DNA of 64,000 nucleotides, from positions 18,018 through 82,017 of the forward strand of contig CAZLNM010000007.1 in NCBI GenBank assembly GCA_964561025.1, written 5' to 3'. The notes under the pieces were generated by a model. The model searched no databases. It saw nothing but the letters and a program-made list of their open reading frames with translations, and was not told where the DNA came from. The position numbers were made by a program, and so were the translations under genes. This document shows positions 17,707-27,907 of this stretch, piece by piece (the first letter of the stretch is position 1; each line of letters opens with the position of its first letter). Source of the DNA: JAAZNF01 sp964561025. Lineage in GTDB: Bacteria > Myxococcota > B64-G9.

Positions 17707-17794
17707 TCGGGGGCCGCGCCAAGGGGTAGAAGACCGCAAGAAAGGCAACCGAAGCCGTTCGCGTTCGCCAGGGATTCGGGGCCGCCGGTGGCCC

Positions 17795-17823
17795 TTGGCG
17801 GGATGCCCGCTCCGTGCTAGCGT
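17795..17823 (+). promoter_or_regulatory. Promoter for the TPM gene pair, probably giving a leaderless mRNA
   Basis: TTGGCG (17795-17800), 17 bp and TAGCGT (17818-17823). The expected start of transcription is at about 17830, only two bases from the ATG at 17832. This fits the lack of a Shine-Dalgarno there. Confidence 0.5.
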
Positions 17824-17831
17824 CCTGTATC

Positions 17832-18686
17832 ATGCCTCATAAGCTGGCTCCTTTATCAGGCAATCCATGGCGCCGGCCGCGTGGGTGTAGCGCCTTGCCG
17901 GCGCTCGCCGGGGCGGTGCTCACTCTCCTCGGAGGCTTGGCCCCGGCGCGGGCGGGTTGGGAACCCCTGTTCCCCGACCCGCCTCGCGGCCGGACCGGGG
18001 TGGTGGACGAGGCCCGCCTCCTCGACCCGTCCGACCGCGCCCAGATCGAGACGCTGCTCCTTCAGACGGACCGGGACGTCGCGGTCCCCATCGTGGTGGT
18101 GACCATCCCCAGCCTCGGCGACTACCGCGCCTTCGGGCTCTCGATCGAGGCCTATGCCCGGCGGCTGTACGCCGCCTGGGGCATCGGCGGCCCGGTTCGG
18201 GCGGAGGCGGCGCCCGGGAGCGACCCCGGCAACCGCGGCGTGCTGCTCCTGGTATCCAAGAAGGACCGGCAGGCCCGCATCGAGCTGGGCGACGGCTGGG
18301 GAAACACCAAGGACCGGGACTGCCGGAAGATCATGGAGCGCTACATCGTCGCCCCGTTCCGCCGGGAGGAGTACTCGCGCGGGGTGTTGGCCGGGGCGAC
18401 GGCGCTCTCGGCCATGGTGAAGAACGAGCCCCTTCCCATGCCGCCGCGCTCCGCCACGTTCTATGGCGTGCTGGCCGGCCTGGGGGCGCTGGGCCTGTTC
18501 ACGCTCGTCTCGCTGATCCGCCGCGGGTCGAGCGGCTGGGCCTGGGTGTTCTGGGGGACCGTGCTCACCATGATGATACGCTGGAACCGGTACAGCCGGC
18601 GGCCGCGCTTCCGCGGCTTCTCGATGGGCGGTTTTTTCCGGGGCGGCTTCTCCGGCGGCGGGCGCGGCGCCACCGGGAGGTGGTGA
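17832..18686 (+). CDS. TPM-domain (TLP18.3/Psb32/MOLO-1) membrane protein, YgcG-like
   Basis: This encodes 284 residues from the ATG at 17832; a GTG at 17814 lies inside the promoter and is rejected. An N-terminal signal or anchor (about residues 20-42) is followed by the TPM domain at about 50-190, with GVVDEARLLDPSD, VPIVVVTIPSLGDY, NRGVLLLVSKKDRQARIELGDG and YIVAPFRREEYSRGV. Two hydrophobic segments follow at about 205-225 and 235-250. The tail is Gly/Arg/Phe-rich (FRGGFSGGGRG), as in many YgcG-like proteins. TPM proteins have been linked to photosystem repair, phosphatase activity and receptor assembly; the role here is unknown. The stop is 5 bp before the next TPM gene, so the two form an operon. 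Confidence 0.85.
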   Translation: MPHKLAPLSGNPWRRPRGCSALPALAGAVLTLLGGLAPARAGWEPLFPDPPRGRTGVVDEARLLDPSDRAQIETLLLQTDRDVAVPIVVVTIPSLGDYRAFGLSIEAYARRLYAAWGIGGPVRAEAAPGSDPGNRGVLLLVSKKDRQARIELGDGWGNTKDRDCRKIMERYIVAPFRREEYSRGVLAGATALSAMVKNEPLPMPPRSATFYGVLAGLGALGLFTLVSLIRRGSSGWAWVFWGTVLTMMIRWNRYSRRPRFRGFSMGGFFRGGFSGGGRGATGRW

Positions 18687-18691
18687 GCGGC

Positions 18692-19372
18692 ATGAAGCGC
18701 GCCAGCGAGATCATCTCCGACGCCGATCGCGCCCGGGTGCGCGACGCCATCCAGGACGCCGAGCAGAGCACCTGTGGCGAGCTGGTGTGCGTGCTGGCCA
18801 CGCAGAGCGGCGACTACGACCGGGCCGAGGACCTGGCAGGGCTGTGGCTGGGGGCGCTGCTGCTGGCCGCGGCCTGGTTGGTGGCGAGTGATGTTCCGGC
18901 CGGCGGCTGGGGCCCGGCCGAGCTGCGCGTCACCTGGGTCGAGCTCCTGATCGGCCTCGGCCTCCTGTTCGGAGGGTTTGTCCTGGGAGCGGCCCTGGCC
19001 ACGCGCGCCGGGTGGCTGCGCCGGCTGCTCACCACCGAAGCGCAGATGGAGGCCGAGGTGGTGCGCGCCGCCGACCGTGTGTTCTTCCAGCGGAACCTCG
19101 GCCGCACCCGGGCTCGCACCGGCGTGCTCATCTACCTCTCGCTCTTCGAGCGCCGGGTGCGGGTGGTCGGGGACGCGGCCATCGCCGAGCGGCTCGGCGA
19201 CGGGGACTTCGTCGAGGTGCGGGACGCCATCCTGGCCGGCCTGCGCGCAAAGTCGCTCGCCGACGGGCTGGTGGCGGGCATCCGCCTGTGCGGCGAGAAG
19301 CTCTCGCGGCACTTCCCCAAGAGCGCCGGCGACCGCGACGAGCTGTCGAACGAGCTGATTCTGCTGGACTGA
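18692..19372 (+). CDS. Second TPM-domain membrane protein
   Basis: This encodes 226 residues with no signal peptide. Residues 1-40 start the domain (ARVRDAIQDAEQSTCGELVCVLA). Two hydrophobic segments at about 48-68 and 78-102 interrupt it. The rest follows with FFQRNLGRTRARTGVLIYLSLFERRVRVVGD and a C-terminal helical stretch ending ELILLD. This internally anchored form is the usual partner of a YgcG-like protein, and the two genes lie 5 bp apart with GGGAGGTGGTGAG as ribosome site. Function unknown; a joint membrane role is inferred from the pairing. Confidence 0.8.
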   Translation: MKRASEIISDADRARVRDAIQDAEQSTCGELVCVLATQSGDYDRAEDLAGLWLGALLLAAAWLVASDVPAGGWGPAELRVTWVELLIGLGLLFGGFVLGAALATRAGWLRRLLTTEAQMEAEVVRAADRVFFQRNLGRTRARTGVLIYLSLFERRVRVVGDAAIAERLGDGDFVEVRDAILAGLRAKSLADGLVAGIRLCGEKLSRHFPKSAGDRDELSNELILLD

Positions 19373-19422
19373 AGGGCGCGCCGGCAGAGCCGGCGAACCC
19401 GGGGGCGCGAGGCGGATCCTGC

Positions 19423-19755
19423 CTAGCCGCAGTTGTTCATGCAGGTGACCCAGTTGCCGAGCTGAACGTCGCAGCTCGAGCACTGGCTCTGGCCGATCTC
19501 GGAGAAGCACTTGAGGGCGACGTCGAACTCTTCCTTGCAGCCGCAGTTCTTGATGGTGGGAGTGTCCGACTCGCAACCCTCGATGGCGTCGGCGCGCGAG
19601 ATCGTCTGGCCGTTCGAAGCCAGGGCGCAGTTCATGTCGTAGAAGTGCCCGAGCGCGCTCGCGCAGGTGACACCACTGCTGCCGCCGCAGGCCGAGAGCG
19701 ACAGCGCGAGAGCCAGAATTGAAAGCAATCCGATGAGCTTGGAGAGCCGCGACAT
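19423..19755 (-). CDS. Small Cys-rich lipoprotein
   Basis: This encodes 110 residues with a strong AAGGAGG before the ATG. The signal peptide ends LSAC (Cys23) followed by GGSS. The mature part has nine or so cysteines in pairs, including a CGC and CSSC and a terminal MNNCG, which suggests a compact disulfide-bonded fold. I do not recognise a family. It has its own promoter and is transcribed away from the Memo-AMMECR1 gene end. Confidence 0.75.
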   Translation of the reverse strand: MSRLSKLIGLLSILALALSLSACGGSSGVTCASALGHFYDMNCALASNGQTISRADAIEGCESDTPTIKNCGCKEEFDVALKCFSEIGQSQCSSCDVQLGNWVTCMNNCG

Positions 19756-19786
19756 TTTTCCTCCTTGAGGTTGGTTGTGAGGATGA

Positions 19787-19815
19787 ATCGTAGTGGATTA
19801 TTCCAGCGATGTCAA
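19787..19815 (-). promoter_or_regulatory. Sigma70-type promoter for the small lipoprotein at 19755
   Basis: On the minus strand TTGACA (19815-19810), 17 bp and TACGAT (19792-19787). It sits about 30 bp before the ATG. Confidence 0.65.
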
Positions 19816-19840
19816 ACCCGACACCTCGGGGACCGAACGC

Positions 19841-21511
19841 TCAGCGGACCTCCCCCTCGCCGAACACCAGCGCGGTGAAGCGCATGATCTTGGCGCCCGA
19901 GGCCTTCCAGCAACCGCGCTCGTACACCCCGGCCTTCTGGCACAGGTGGTCGAGGTACTCCTCCACCGTGGTCCAGCCCTGCTCCACCGGCACCTGGGGC
20001 AGGAACACCCCGCGCGCCATGCCGAGCTCCAGCCACACCCCGTCGCGCCCGATCACGATCTCGCGCCGCGGGTCCTTGACCGGGACGCGCGGCGACAGCA
20101 CGGAGATCTCGATCTGGATGTCGGGGATCTCGGACGGCGTCACCGGGCGGAAACGCGGGTCGTGGACGGCGGCGTCGATGGCCCGATCACGCACCATGCG
20201 CCACAGCGGGTCGGTCGGCTCCATGTGCCCGATGCAGCCGCGCAGCTCGCCGCTCTTGGTGAGCGTCACGAAGGCCGCGCCGGGCTCGAGCAGTTTCTCG
20301 TCCTGGACCTCGAAGTCCTTCACCTGCTTGTCCCGCACGTAGCTCTCGAAGGCCTGGCGGGCGATCTCGAGCAGGCGCTTCTTTTGCGAATCATCCAGGA
20401 AGTCGCCGGTGGAGCCGACGTGCGCTCCGGCCTTCTTGCCGGCGGCGGGCCCGCCGCCTTCCGGCCGGGGCTTCGCCAGGGTGAAGGCCACCGCTGCGTA
20501 CCCCACGATGCGGCTCTTCTTGTCGCCCACGATGTCGCCGGAGTTGCGCCGGTCCAGCACCGTGGCGGAGGCGTCGCCGAAGAGCCGCGCCAGCTCCACC
20601 AGGGTCAGCACCGGACCCATGCCGCAGAACTGGGTGCAGTCCGGCTCGGGCTTGCCGCCCGCGAGTTGGATGCGGGGCTCGGCGCGCTCGAAGGCCTGGT
20701 AGGCCTTCCACAATCCCTCCGCGTCCAGACCCTTCACGTAGCGCAGGCCGTTCTCATCGAGCGCCACCGCAAGCTCGTACGGGTAGTCGTGGGACATGTC
20801 GGTGCTGGCGACGACCAGGGTGTCCTTGCCGGGAAAGACCTTCCGGATGGCCTCGGCCAGACGGCGGGCGCTGTCCGGCGAGGCCTGGCTCAACATGACG
20901 GGGACCAGGGAGAAGTCGCCCAGCGCCACCTGGAGGAAGGGAAGCTCCACCTCCAGGGCGTGCTCGTTGTAGAAGCGCCCCGGGTCGATCTTGGCCGCCC
21001 CCGTCGCGGCCAGCGCGGCCACGCCCTCCCGATCGATGGGGATGTCGCCCAACGGGGTGCGGTAGGCCGGCGCGTCCAGCAGCGCGGGCTGCGCGAAGAG
21101 CTGCCGGTGGGCGGGGCCCAGCACCACCACGCGCCGGTACGGCCCCGCCGCCCGGGCCGCCTGGAAGCCGAAGGCCGCCACCGGGCCCGAGTAGGGATAT
21201 CCCGCGTGCGGCACGATGATGCCCAGAAGGTCGCCCGGCGCGGCGCGGCCGGCCTTGTGAGCCTCGTCGAGGTAGCGTTGGATCTGCTTGCGCAGCGCCT
21301 CCGCCTCGGCGGGGTAGAAGGCCCCCGCCACCTGGGGTTCAAACACCGGTTCCTTCTTGGCCTTGGTCACGTCATCCTCCTTGGGCGGCGCCTGGCTCGC
21401 CGCCGCGGCCGCGGCCGGCGCCTCCCGGCGGCAAGCCGAGACAAACGAGATCAGCGCTGCGCCGACGAGCCAACAGGTGCCGAGCGACAACCAGCGAGGC
21501 GTACCGTTCAT
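19841..21511 (-). CDS. Exported Memo-AMMECR1 fusion lipoprotein (AmmeMemoRadiSam system B+A)
   Basis: This encodes 556 residues from the ATG at 21511 with GGGAGG upstream. The signal peptide ends FVSAC (Cys27) followed by RRE, then an Ala/Lys linker. Residues about 60-330 are the Memo fold: VAGAFYP, the metal-ligand segment VPHAGYPYSG, GPAHR, STDMSHDYPYE and the later CTQFCG cysteine. Residues about 360-556 are AMMECR1, with the hallmark RGCIG near 423-427 and ends typical of the family (ISVLSPRVPV, QGWTTVEEYLDHLCQKAG). In many bacteria and archaea Memo and AMMECR1 are separate proteins encoded with a radical SAM enzyme. Here they are joined, carry an export and lipidation signal, and no radical SAM gene is adjacent. 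The biochemical role of the system is not established. The upstream neighbour is the ankyrin lipoprotein 55 bp away. Confidence 0.88.
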   Translation of the reverse strand: MNGTPRWLSLGTCWLVGAALISFVSACRREAPAAAAAASQAPPKEDDVTKAKKEPVFEPQVAGAFYPAEAEALRKQIQRYLDEAHKAGRAAPGDLLGIIVPHAGYPYSGPVAAFGFQAARAAGPYRRVVVLGPAHRQLFAQPALLDAPAYRTPLGDIPIDREGVAALAATGAAKIDPGRFYNEHALEVELPFLQVALGDFSLVPVMLSQASPDSARRLAEAIRKVFPGKDTLVVASTDMSHDYPYELAVALDENGLRYVKGLDAEGLWKAYQAFERAEPRIQLAGGKPEPDCTQFCGMGPVLTLVELARLFGDASATVLDRRNSGDIVGDKKSRIVGYAAVAFTLAKPRPEGGGPAAGKKAGAHVGSTGDFLDDSQKKRLLEIARQAFESYVRDKQVKDFEVQDEKLLEPGAAFVTLTKSGELRGCIGHMEPTDPLWRMVRDRAIDAAVHDPRFRPVTPSEIPDIQIEISVLSPRVPVKDPRREIVIGRDGVWLELGMARGVFLPQVPVEQGWTTVEEYLDHLCQKAGVYERGCWKASGAKIMRFTALVFGEGEVR

Positions 21512-21566
21512 GCGAGCCTCCCGGGACGGGCGAGCGGGGCCATTGTAGGAGAGCCCGCCGCGCCGA

Positions 21567-22909
21567 TCAATCACCTCCGCGTCCCCCACCCGCCCAGCGA
21601 GAGAGCATGCCGGCCAGGTCCCGGTAGCCGGTTTCCCGGGCCAGCTCGGCCGGGGTCTTGCCCGCGCGCGTCCGCTCGCGGGCGTCGGCGCCGCGCTCCA
21701 ACAGAAGACGCGCGGCGTCCTCCTGGCCGGCGGCGGCGGCGGCGTGCAGCGGCGTAAAGCCGAATTCGTCCGGCGCCCCGAGCGGGCCTCCCCGCTCGAT
21801 GAGCAAGCGCAGCACGGTCACCCGGCCGAGCTGCGCCGCCCGGTGCAGCGGCGTCTGGCCGGCCACGTCCCGCACGTCGGGACGGACGCCGGCCTCGAGC
21901 AACAGCTCCACCATCTCGGGCCGTCCCGCCACGGCCGCGGCGTGCAGGGCGGTGCCCTCGATGCGGGGAATGTCCGGGGTGTGCAACACCCGCCGGGGGT
22001 CCGCCCCCACCTCGAGCAGCAGCCGGGCCACGTCCAGGCGGCCGGCCAAGGCGGCCAGCGACAGCGCCGCCGCCGCCAGGAACCCGTCCCGGGTGCACAC
22101 CGGCGCGGGCAGGATGGCCGACGCGGAGGCGGGCTTCTTCTCGAGCGACTCGCCGAGATCGCGCATGCAGGTCAGGGCGGCGAAGCGCCGCGGGGTCTGG
22201 CCGAAGGCGTCCTCGGCGGCAGGGTTCGCGCCCTGCGTGAGCAGCATGCGCGTCATCTCCCGATCGCGGCGCCGCGCCGAAAGGTGCAGCGCGGTGCGGC
22301 CGAAGCGATCGGCGCGGTGCAGGTCGGCGCCCCGCTGTAGCAGAAGCGTCGCCGCCTGGACCTTGCCGCGCACCGCCGCCCGGAGCAGCGGGGTGCGTCC
22401 GAGCCGATCGACCGCCTCGAGATCCGCCCCCTCGGAGAGCAGGACCTCGATCACCTCGGTCATCCCCCGCTCCGCCGAAAGGTGCAGCGCCGTGCGCCCG
22501 CGCGCGTCCTGGGCGTCGGCGTTCGCCCCGTGCCGCAGCAGCAGCGCCACGTGTTGCGCCTCGAGCTTCCAGTTGGTGCGCATGAACAGGTTGTGCAAGG
22601 GCGCGCGGCCCTCGCCGTCCTTCAGGTTCGGATCCGCCTTTCTCGAAAGCAGCGCCTCGATGGCGCCGAGGTGGCCCAGCCGGCACGCCTCCCCCAGGGC
22701 GGTGTGTCCGGTCCCGTCCCGGGCGTCCGGGCTCAAGCCGTCGTCGAGCAGCGCAACCAGGCGGGAGGTGTCGCCATCGGCGGCGGCGTGGACCACCACG
22801 AACTCGGGGATGCCCGCCTTCCCGCCGCCGTCGGCTCTGGCGGCCGGCGGCGCGGGTTCGCTGCGACACCCGGCCAGCAGCAAGAGCGGGAGCAGCGCCC
22901 GGGATGATC

Positions 22910-22913
<4 letters not shown>
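21567..22913 (-). CDS. Ankyrin-repeat lipoprotein
   Basis: This encodes 448 residues. The start is a GTG at 22913 overlapping the TGA of urocanate hydratase (GTGA), giving a short signal with LLLAGC (Cys16). After a short Ala/Gly linker the protein is nearly all ankyrin repeats, about eleven. They are recognised by phrases such as GHTALGEACRLGHLGAIEAL, GRTALHLSAERGMTEVIEVL and GFTPLHAAAAAGQEDAARLL, with the usual G-xTxLHxAA and loop GADxxxxD. One region (about 255-330) is degenerate. Ankyrin proteins bind partners. The envelope location and the coupling to hutU are the unusual points. Confidence 0.85.
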
Positions 22914-24934
<2,021 letters not shown>

Positions 24935-24969
24935 GGGTGCTCCTTTTACGCTCCTTTTTCTCTGGCCCA

Positions 24970-24998
24970 AAAGAACCCCTCCCGGCCCTCCCTGTCAA
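24970..24998 (-). promoter_or_regulatory. Candidate promoter for hutU
   Basis: TTGACA (24998-24993), 17 bp and TTCTTT (24975-24970) on the minus strand. The -35 is perfect and the -10 weak. It lies about 36 bp before the hutU ATG. Confidence 0.4.
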
Positions 24999-25017
24999 GC
25001 ACGAAGCAATGCAGAAA

Positions 25018-25046
25018 TTGACTCCGCTGGCCACGCCGCCCACAAT
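25018..25046 (+). promoter_or_regulatory. Candidate promoter for the PAP2 gene, probably leaderless
   Basis: TTGACT (25018-25023), 17 bp and CACAAT (25041-25046). The ATG at 25053 begins seven bases after the -10 box, where transcription should start. Confidence 0.45.
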
Positions 25047-25052
25047 CCTCCC

Positions 25053-26318
25053 ATGTCCCAGCCCTCCCCCATCGAACCCGACCCGGCGGGCGGCGACGGG
25101 CCGCCGCTCTCCTGGCGCTGGTTCCTCCCTCGTCCAGCGGAATGGGTGGTGCTGGGCTTCTGGGGATACGTGGCCGTGCGCCTGGCCGTCCACGGCGACC
25201 TGGAAAGCTCCATCGAGCTGACTGTCTTCCGGCCCGAGATCTTCGGCGCCTTGCTCTTGGTGCTGCTGGTGTTGTCCCTGCGGGACTTTATACGCCGGCC
25301 CTGGCCCGAGGGACGAACCCGCTTCCAAAAATGGCACCGCTTGTCGCTCCTTGTCGCCGGCCTTCCCCTGATGCTCTCGCTGCTGGCCTACCTGACCAGC
25401 TTGCCGCGGGCGATACGCGCGCACGACCCGCTCGCCGCGGAAGAGATCTCGGTGATGCTCTATTCCATCACTGCGCTCACGCTGGTGGTGTTCGCGGGCG
25501 GCTTGCCGCTGTTGCTGTGGGCGGCCGTGGGCCGAAACGGCAAGCAGCCCTCCATCGATCCGCCGGGCCGCTTCGTCCGTCGCCAGGCCTTTCGCGCCAT
25601 CGATGCCCTCCGGGACTGGCTGCCGCCGGCGCTGCTCGTGTTCGGCTACAGCGTGATGCAACAGGTGCTGGACATCCCCTTGTGGCGCGACCTGGACCCG
25701 GAGATGGCCGCCATCGATCGCTTCCTGTTCTTCGGCCACGATCCGGTGCGGGCCTTGCAGGCCATCATCTGGGCGCCGCTCTCGGAGTGGCTCGCCTTCT
25801 GCTATGCGTTCTATGCCGCGCTGTTTCCGCTGGTGTTCGGTATCGTGCGCGCGACCGGGGGCGTGCGGGCGCTCCGGGAGCTCGCCCTGGCCATCACCCT
25901 GTGCATGGGGATCGGGCTCATCACCTACAGCCTGGTGCCGGTGGTGGGGCCGATGTTCTTCACCCCGTTCGAGGTGCCCATCCACACCCAGTACGCGCAG
26001 AGCCTCAAGGAAGCCCTGATGGATCGCACCCGCATCCCACGCGACTGCTTCCCCAGCCTGCACACGGCCAACACCCTGCTGCTGTGCTGGGCCGCCTTCC
26101 GCCACAGCCGGCGCTGGTTCTGGCTGCTCTTGCCGTTCGCCGCCTCGATCCCCTTCGCCTGCGTGTACTTGCGCTACCACTACGTCATCGACGTGCTGGC
26201 CGGCGCCGCCCTGGCCGCCGGCGTGGTGGCCCTGGTGAAGCGGATCCTCAGGCCCGAACCCGGCGCGGCCGGCGCTCCGGTGCCGCTCACGGGCACCGGC
26301 GCAACCGGTACATCGTGA
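25053..26318 (+). CDS. PAP2-superfamily membrane enzyme, inositol-phosphorylceramide-synthase-like
   Basis: This encodes 421 residues with eight or so hydrophobic segments. The lipid phosphatase signature is present in two parts: CFPSLHTANT (about residues 330-340, the PSxH motif) and YLRYHYVIDVLAGAAL (about 373-390), whose His and Asp complete the phosphotransfer centre. This arrangement and the long N-terminal membrane part match the Aur1/PAP2_3 branch, which transfers head groups to ceramide or diacylglycerol, rather than small phosphatidate phosphatases. The substrate is inferred only. No Shine-Dalgarno is seen; the promoter is immediately upstream. The 3' end overlaps the convergent lipoprotein gene by 32 bp. 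Confidence 0.85.
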   Translation: MSQPSPIEPDPAGGDGPPLSWRWFLPRPAEWVVLGFWGYVAVRLAVHGDLESSIELTVFRPEIFGALLLVLLVLSLRDFIRRPWPEGRTRFQKWHRLSLLVAGLPLMLSLLAYLTSLPRAIRAHDPLAAEEISVMLYSITALTLVVFAGGLPLLLWAAVGRNGKQPSIDPPGRFVRRQAFRAIDALRDWLPPALLVFGYSVMQQVLDIPLWRDLDPEMAAIDRFLFFGHDPVRALQAIIWAPLSEWLAFCYAFYAALFPLVFGIVRATGGVRALRELALAITLCMGIGLITYSLVPVVGPMFFTPFEVPIHTQYAQSLKEALMDRTRIPRDCFPSLHTANTLLLCWAAFRHSRRWFWLLLPFAASIPFACVYLRYHYVIDVLAGAALAAGVVALVKRILRPEPGAAGAPVPLTGTGATGTS

Positions 26319-27648
26319 GTTCCGACCCCGAGCCGTAGGCCCACCCCACGTCGCCGTTCGAAAACGTGGCAAAATCCGTCTGCCGGTTGAACGAGAGCCC
26401 AAGCGGCTCGGGCCCGGTCAGGAAGGCTCCCGACTCGTCCACCAGGGCGCCCAGCGTCTGCCCCCCCGCCTCCCAGGCGGCGAAGAGCGCGGGCCCGTAC
26501 GGCGCGAGGTGGGCGCTTTGCTCCTCCACGCCGGCGGTGTCGGTCAGCCAGCGCAGCTCGCCTTTTTGATACGAGTTCGACACCTGCAAAAGCGCCACGT
26601 CGTGGGAGGCGCGTCCCTCCGCCGAGACGAACGAGACGAAGAACCCGCCCGCCACCGGGGCCAGCCCGCCCAGCTCGGCGTTGCTGCTCCCGGCGCAGTT
26701 GCCCGAGGGCTCCGGGTGAAGCTCGATTCCGCGGTGGTCGAACCAGATGGCCTTGCTCGGGTAGCAATCGGAGAGGCACACCGGCCCCAGCAGGCTTCCA
26801 TTCCAACCCAGACGGACGTCGAGGGAGTGGCTGCATCCCCAGTCCCAGCTCCCGCCGACCTTGTTCCCGCTGGCATCGTAGAACCACAGCAGGTCGCCCT
26901 GGTGCTCGCCCTGCGCGCCCCAGTTCATGGTGTGGCCGAAGTACACCGCGTATTTCCCCTCGAAGGAGATCAGCCGCCCGTTGTCGCCCCACTCGCGCCG
27001 GATCCACTTGTCGCCCTCGCTGGTGTGGTCGTTGTTGCCCACGATGGTGACGTCGAAGACCCGGCTCCCCGCGCCATCGAAGCCCACCAGGGCCATCTGG
27101 TCCGATCCGCGCTGGATCAACACCGCAAACCCCTGGCCCAGCGTGGCGAACCCGCGCAGCTCGTTCGACTCCACCAGGAGGTCCGGCCCGGCGCGCGCAT
27201 CCGAAGCGTCGAGCGGGGTGATGTGGACGCGGCCGGAAACATCCTGCCAGGCGACACGGGAGCCGGAGGCGCCTGCCGCCAGGATGGGCGGCGTGTCGGG
27301 CGAGTACCAACCGCCGGCCGACGAGTTCACGCTATCCGGGGCCACCGAGATGGTGGTCGTGCGCAGGCGAGCGGCCAGCGTGGCCGGGCAGGGCCCCGGG
27401 TCCGCGCCGCCGCCATCGTCGCCGGAGTTGGCGTCCGGGCCAGCGTCGGGGTCTTGGGGACGGTCATACGGCTCGCCCGGATCGCCGTCCGCGAGCAGGC
27501 CATCGTCGCCAGCGGCGTTTCCGTCCGGCCCCGCGTCGTCTCCGTCCTCTATCCCGCCGTCCTCCAGGATGATGCGCCCGGTGCAACCGGCGCCGACAAT
27601 CGTCTCACACCAGCCAGCCACGACGATCACAATCACCCACGCGCGCAT
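26287..27648 (-). CDS. Lipoprotein of unknown function with Asp-rich linker
   Basis: This encodes 453 residues. The signal ends VGAGC (Cys22) followed by TGR. Residues 30-85 are a disordered Asp/Gly/Pro linker, as used to lift surface lipoproteins away from the membrane. Residues 90-453 contain repeated beta-type phrases (RVAWQDVSGRVHITPLD, LLVESNELRGFATLGQGF, LGGLAPVAGGFFVSFVS) and look like a beta-propeller, with few cysteines. No enzyme motif is visible. A GTG two codons upstream of the chosen ATG is also possible. The -10 box of the promoter ends six bases before this ATG, so the mRNA is probably leaderless. Confidence 0.8.
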   Translation of the reverse strand: MRAWVIVIVVAGWCETIVGAGCTGRIILEDGGIEDGDDAGPDGNAAGDDGLLADGDPGEPYDRPQDPDAGPDANSGDDGGGADPGPCPATLAARLRTTTISVAPDSVNSSAGGWYSPDTPPILAAGASGSRVAWQDVSGRVHITPLDASDARAGPDLLVESNELRGFATLGQGFAVLIQRGSDQMALVGFDGAGSRVFDVTIVGNNDHTSEGDKWIRREWGDNGRLISFEGKYAVYFGHTMNWGAQGEHQGDLLWFYDASGNKVGGSWDWGCSHSLDVRLGWNGSLLGPVCLSDCYPSKAIWFDHRGIELHPEPSGNCAGSSNAELGGLAPVAGGFFVSFVSAEGRASHDVALLQVSNSYQKGELRWLTDTAGVEEQSAHLAPYGPALFAAWEAGGQTLGALVDESGAFLTGPEPLGLSFNRQTDFATFSNGDVGWAYGSGSELTMYRLRRCP

Positions 27649-27654
27649 GACCAC

Positions 27655-27683
27655 ATCCTACCGCGCCCTCCGGCCGCAACCAA
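27655..27683 (-). promoter_or_regulatory. Promoter for the 27648 lipoprotein, leaderless arrangement
   Basis: TTGGTT (27683-27678), 17 bp and TAGGAT (27660-27655) on the minus strand. The ATG begins at 27648, about where transcription would start. The rest of 27684-27848 holds no gene that I can support. Confidence 0.5.
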
Positions 27684-27848
27684 GCCGGGAAGCCGCTGAC
27701 CGCACCTCACTTTTTTTTCGACAATATTCTCTTCGGCGCGGCTGCTTGACGGCGGGTTCTCCTAACTGCTCGCCGCCAAGCCGGCTCCGCTGCATGGAGG
27801 ACTCTTCTTACGCGCCGCGCCACGACATTTTCCAAAATGGTTCTACCG

Positions 27849-27880
27849 AAAAAAAAGCCGGCCCCGCAGGGCCGGCTTTT
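27849..27880 (-). terminator. Strong factor-independent terminator of the matrixin operon
   Basis: A perfect 12 bp stem, AAAAGCCGGCCC (27853-27864) with GGGCCGGCTTTT (27869-27880) and a 4-base loop. On the minus strand it runs into eight T residues. It lies 28 bp past the stop at 27908. Confidence 0.9.
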
Positions 27881-27907
27881 CCAGCGTCAATCAATCGCGA
27901 CGATCAC

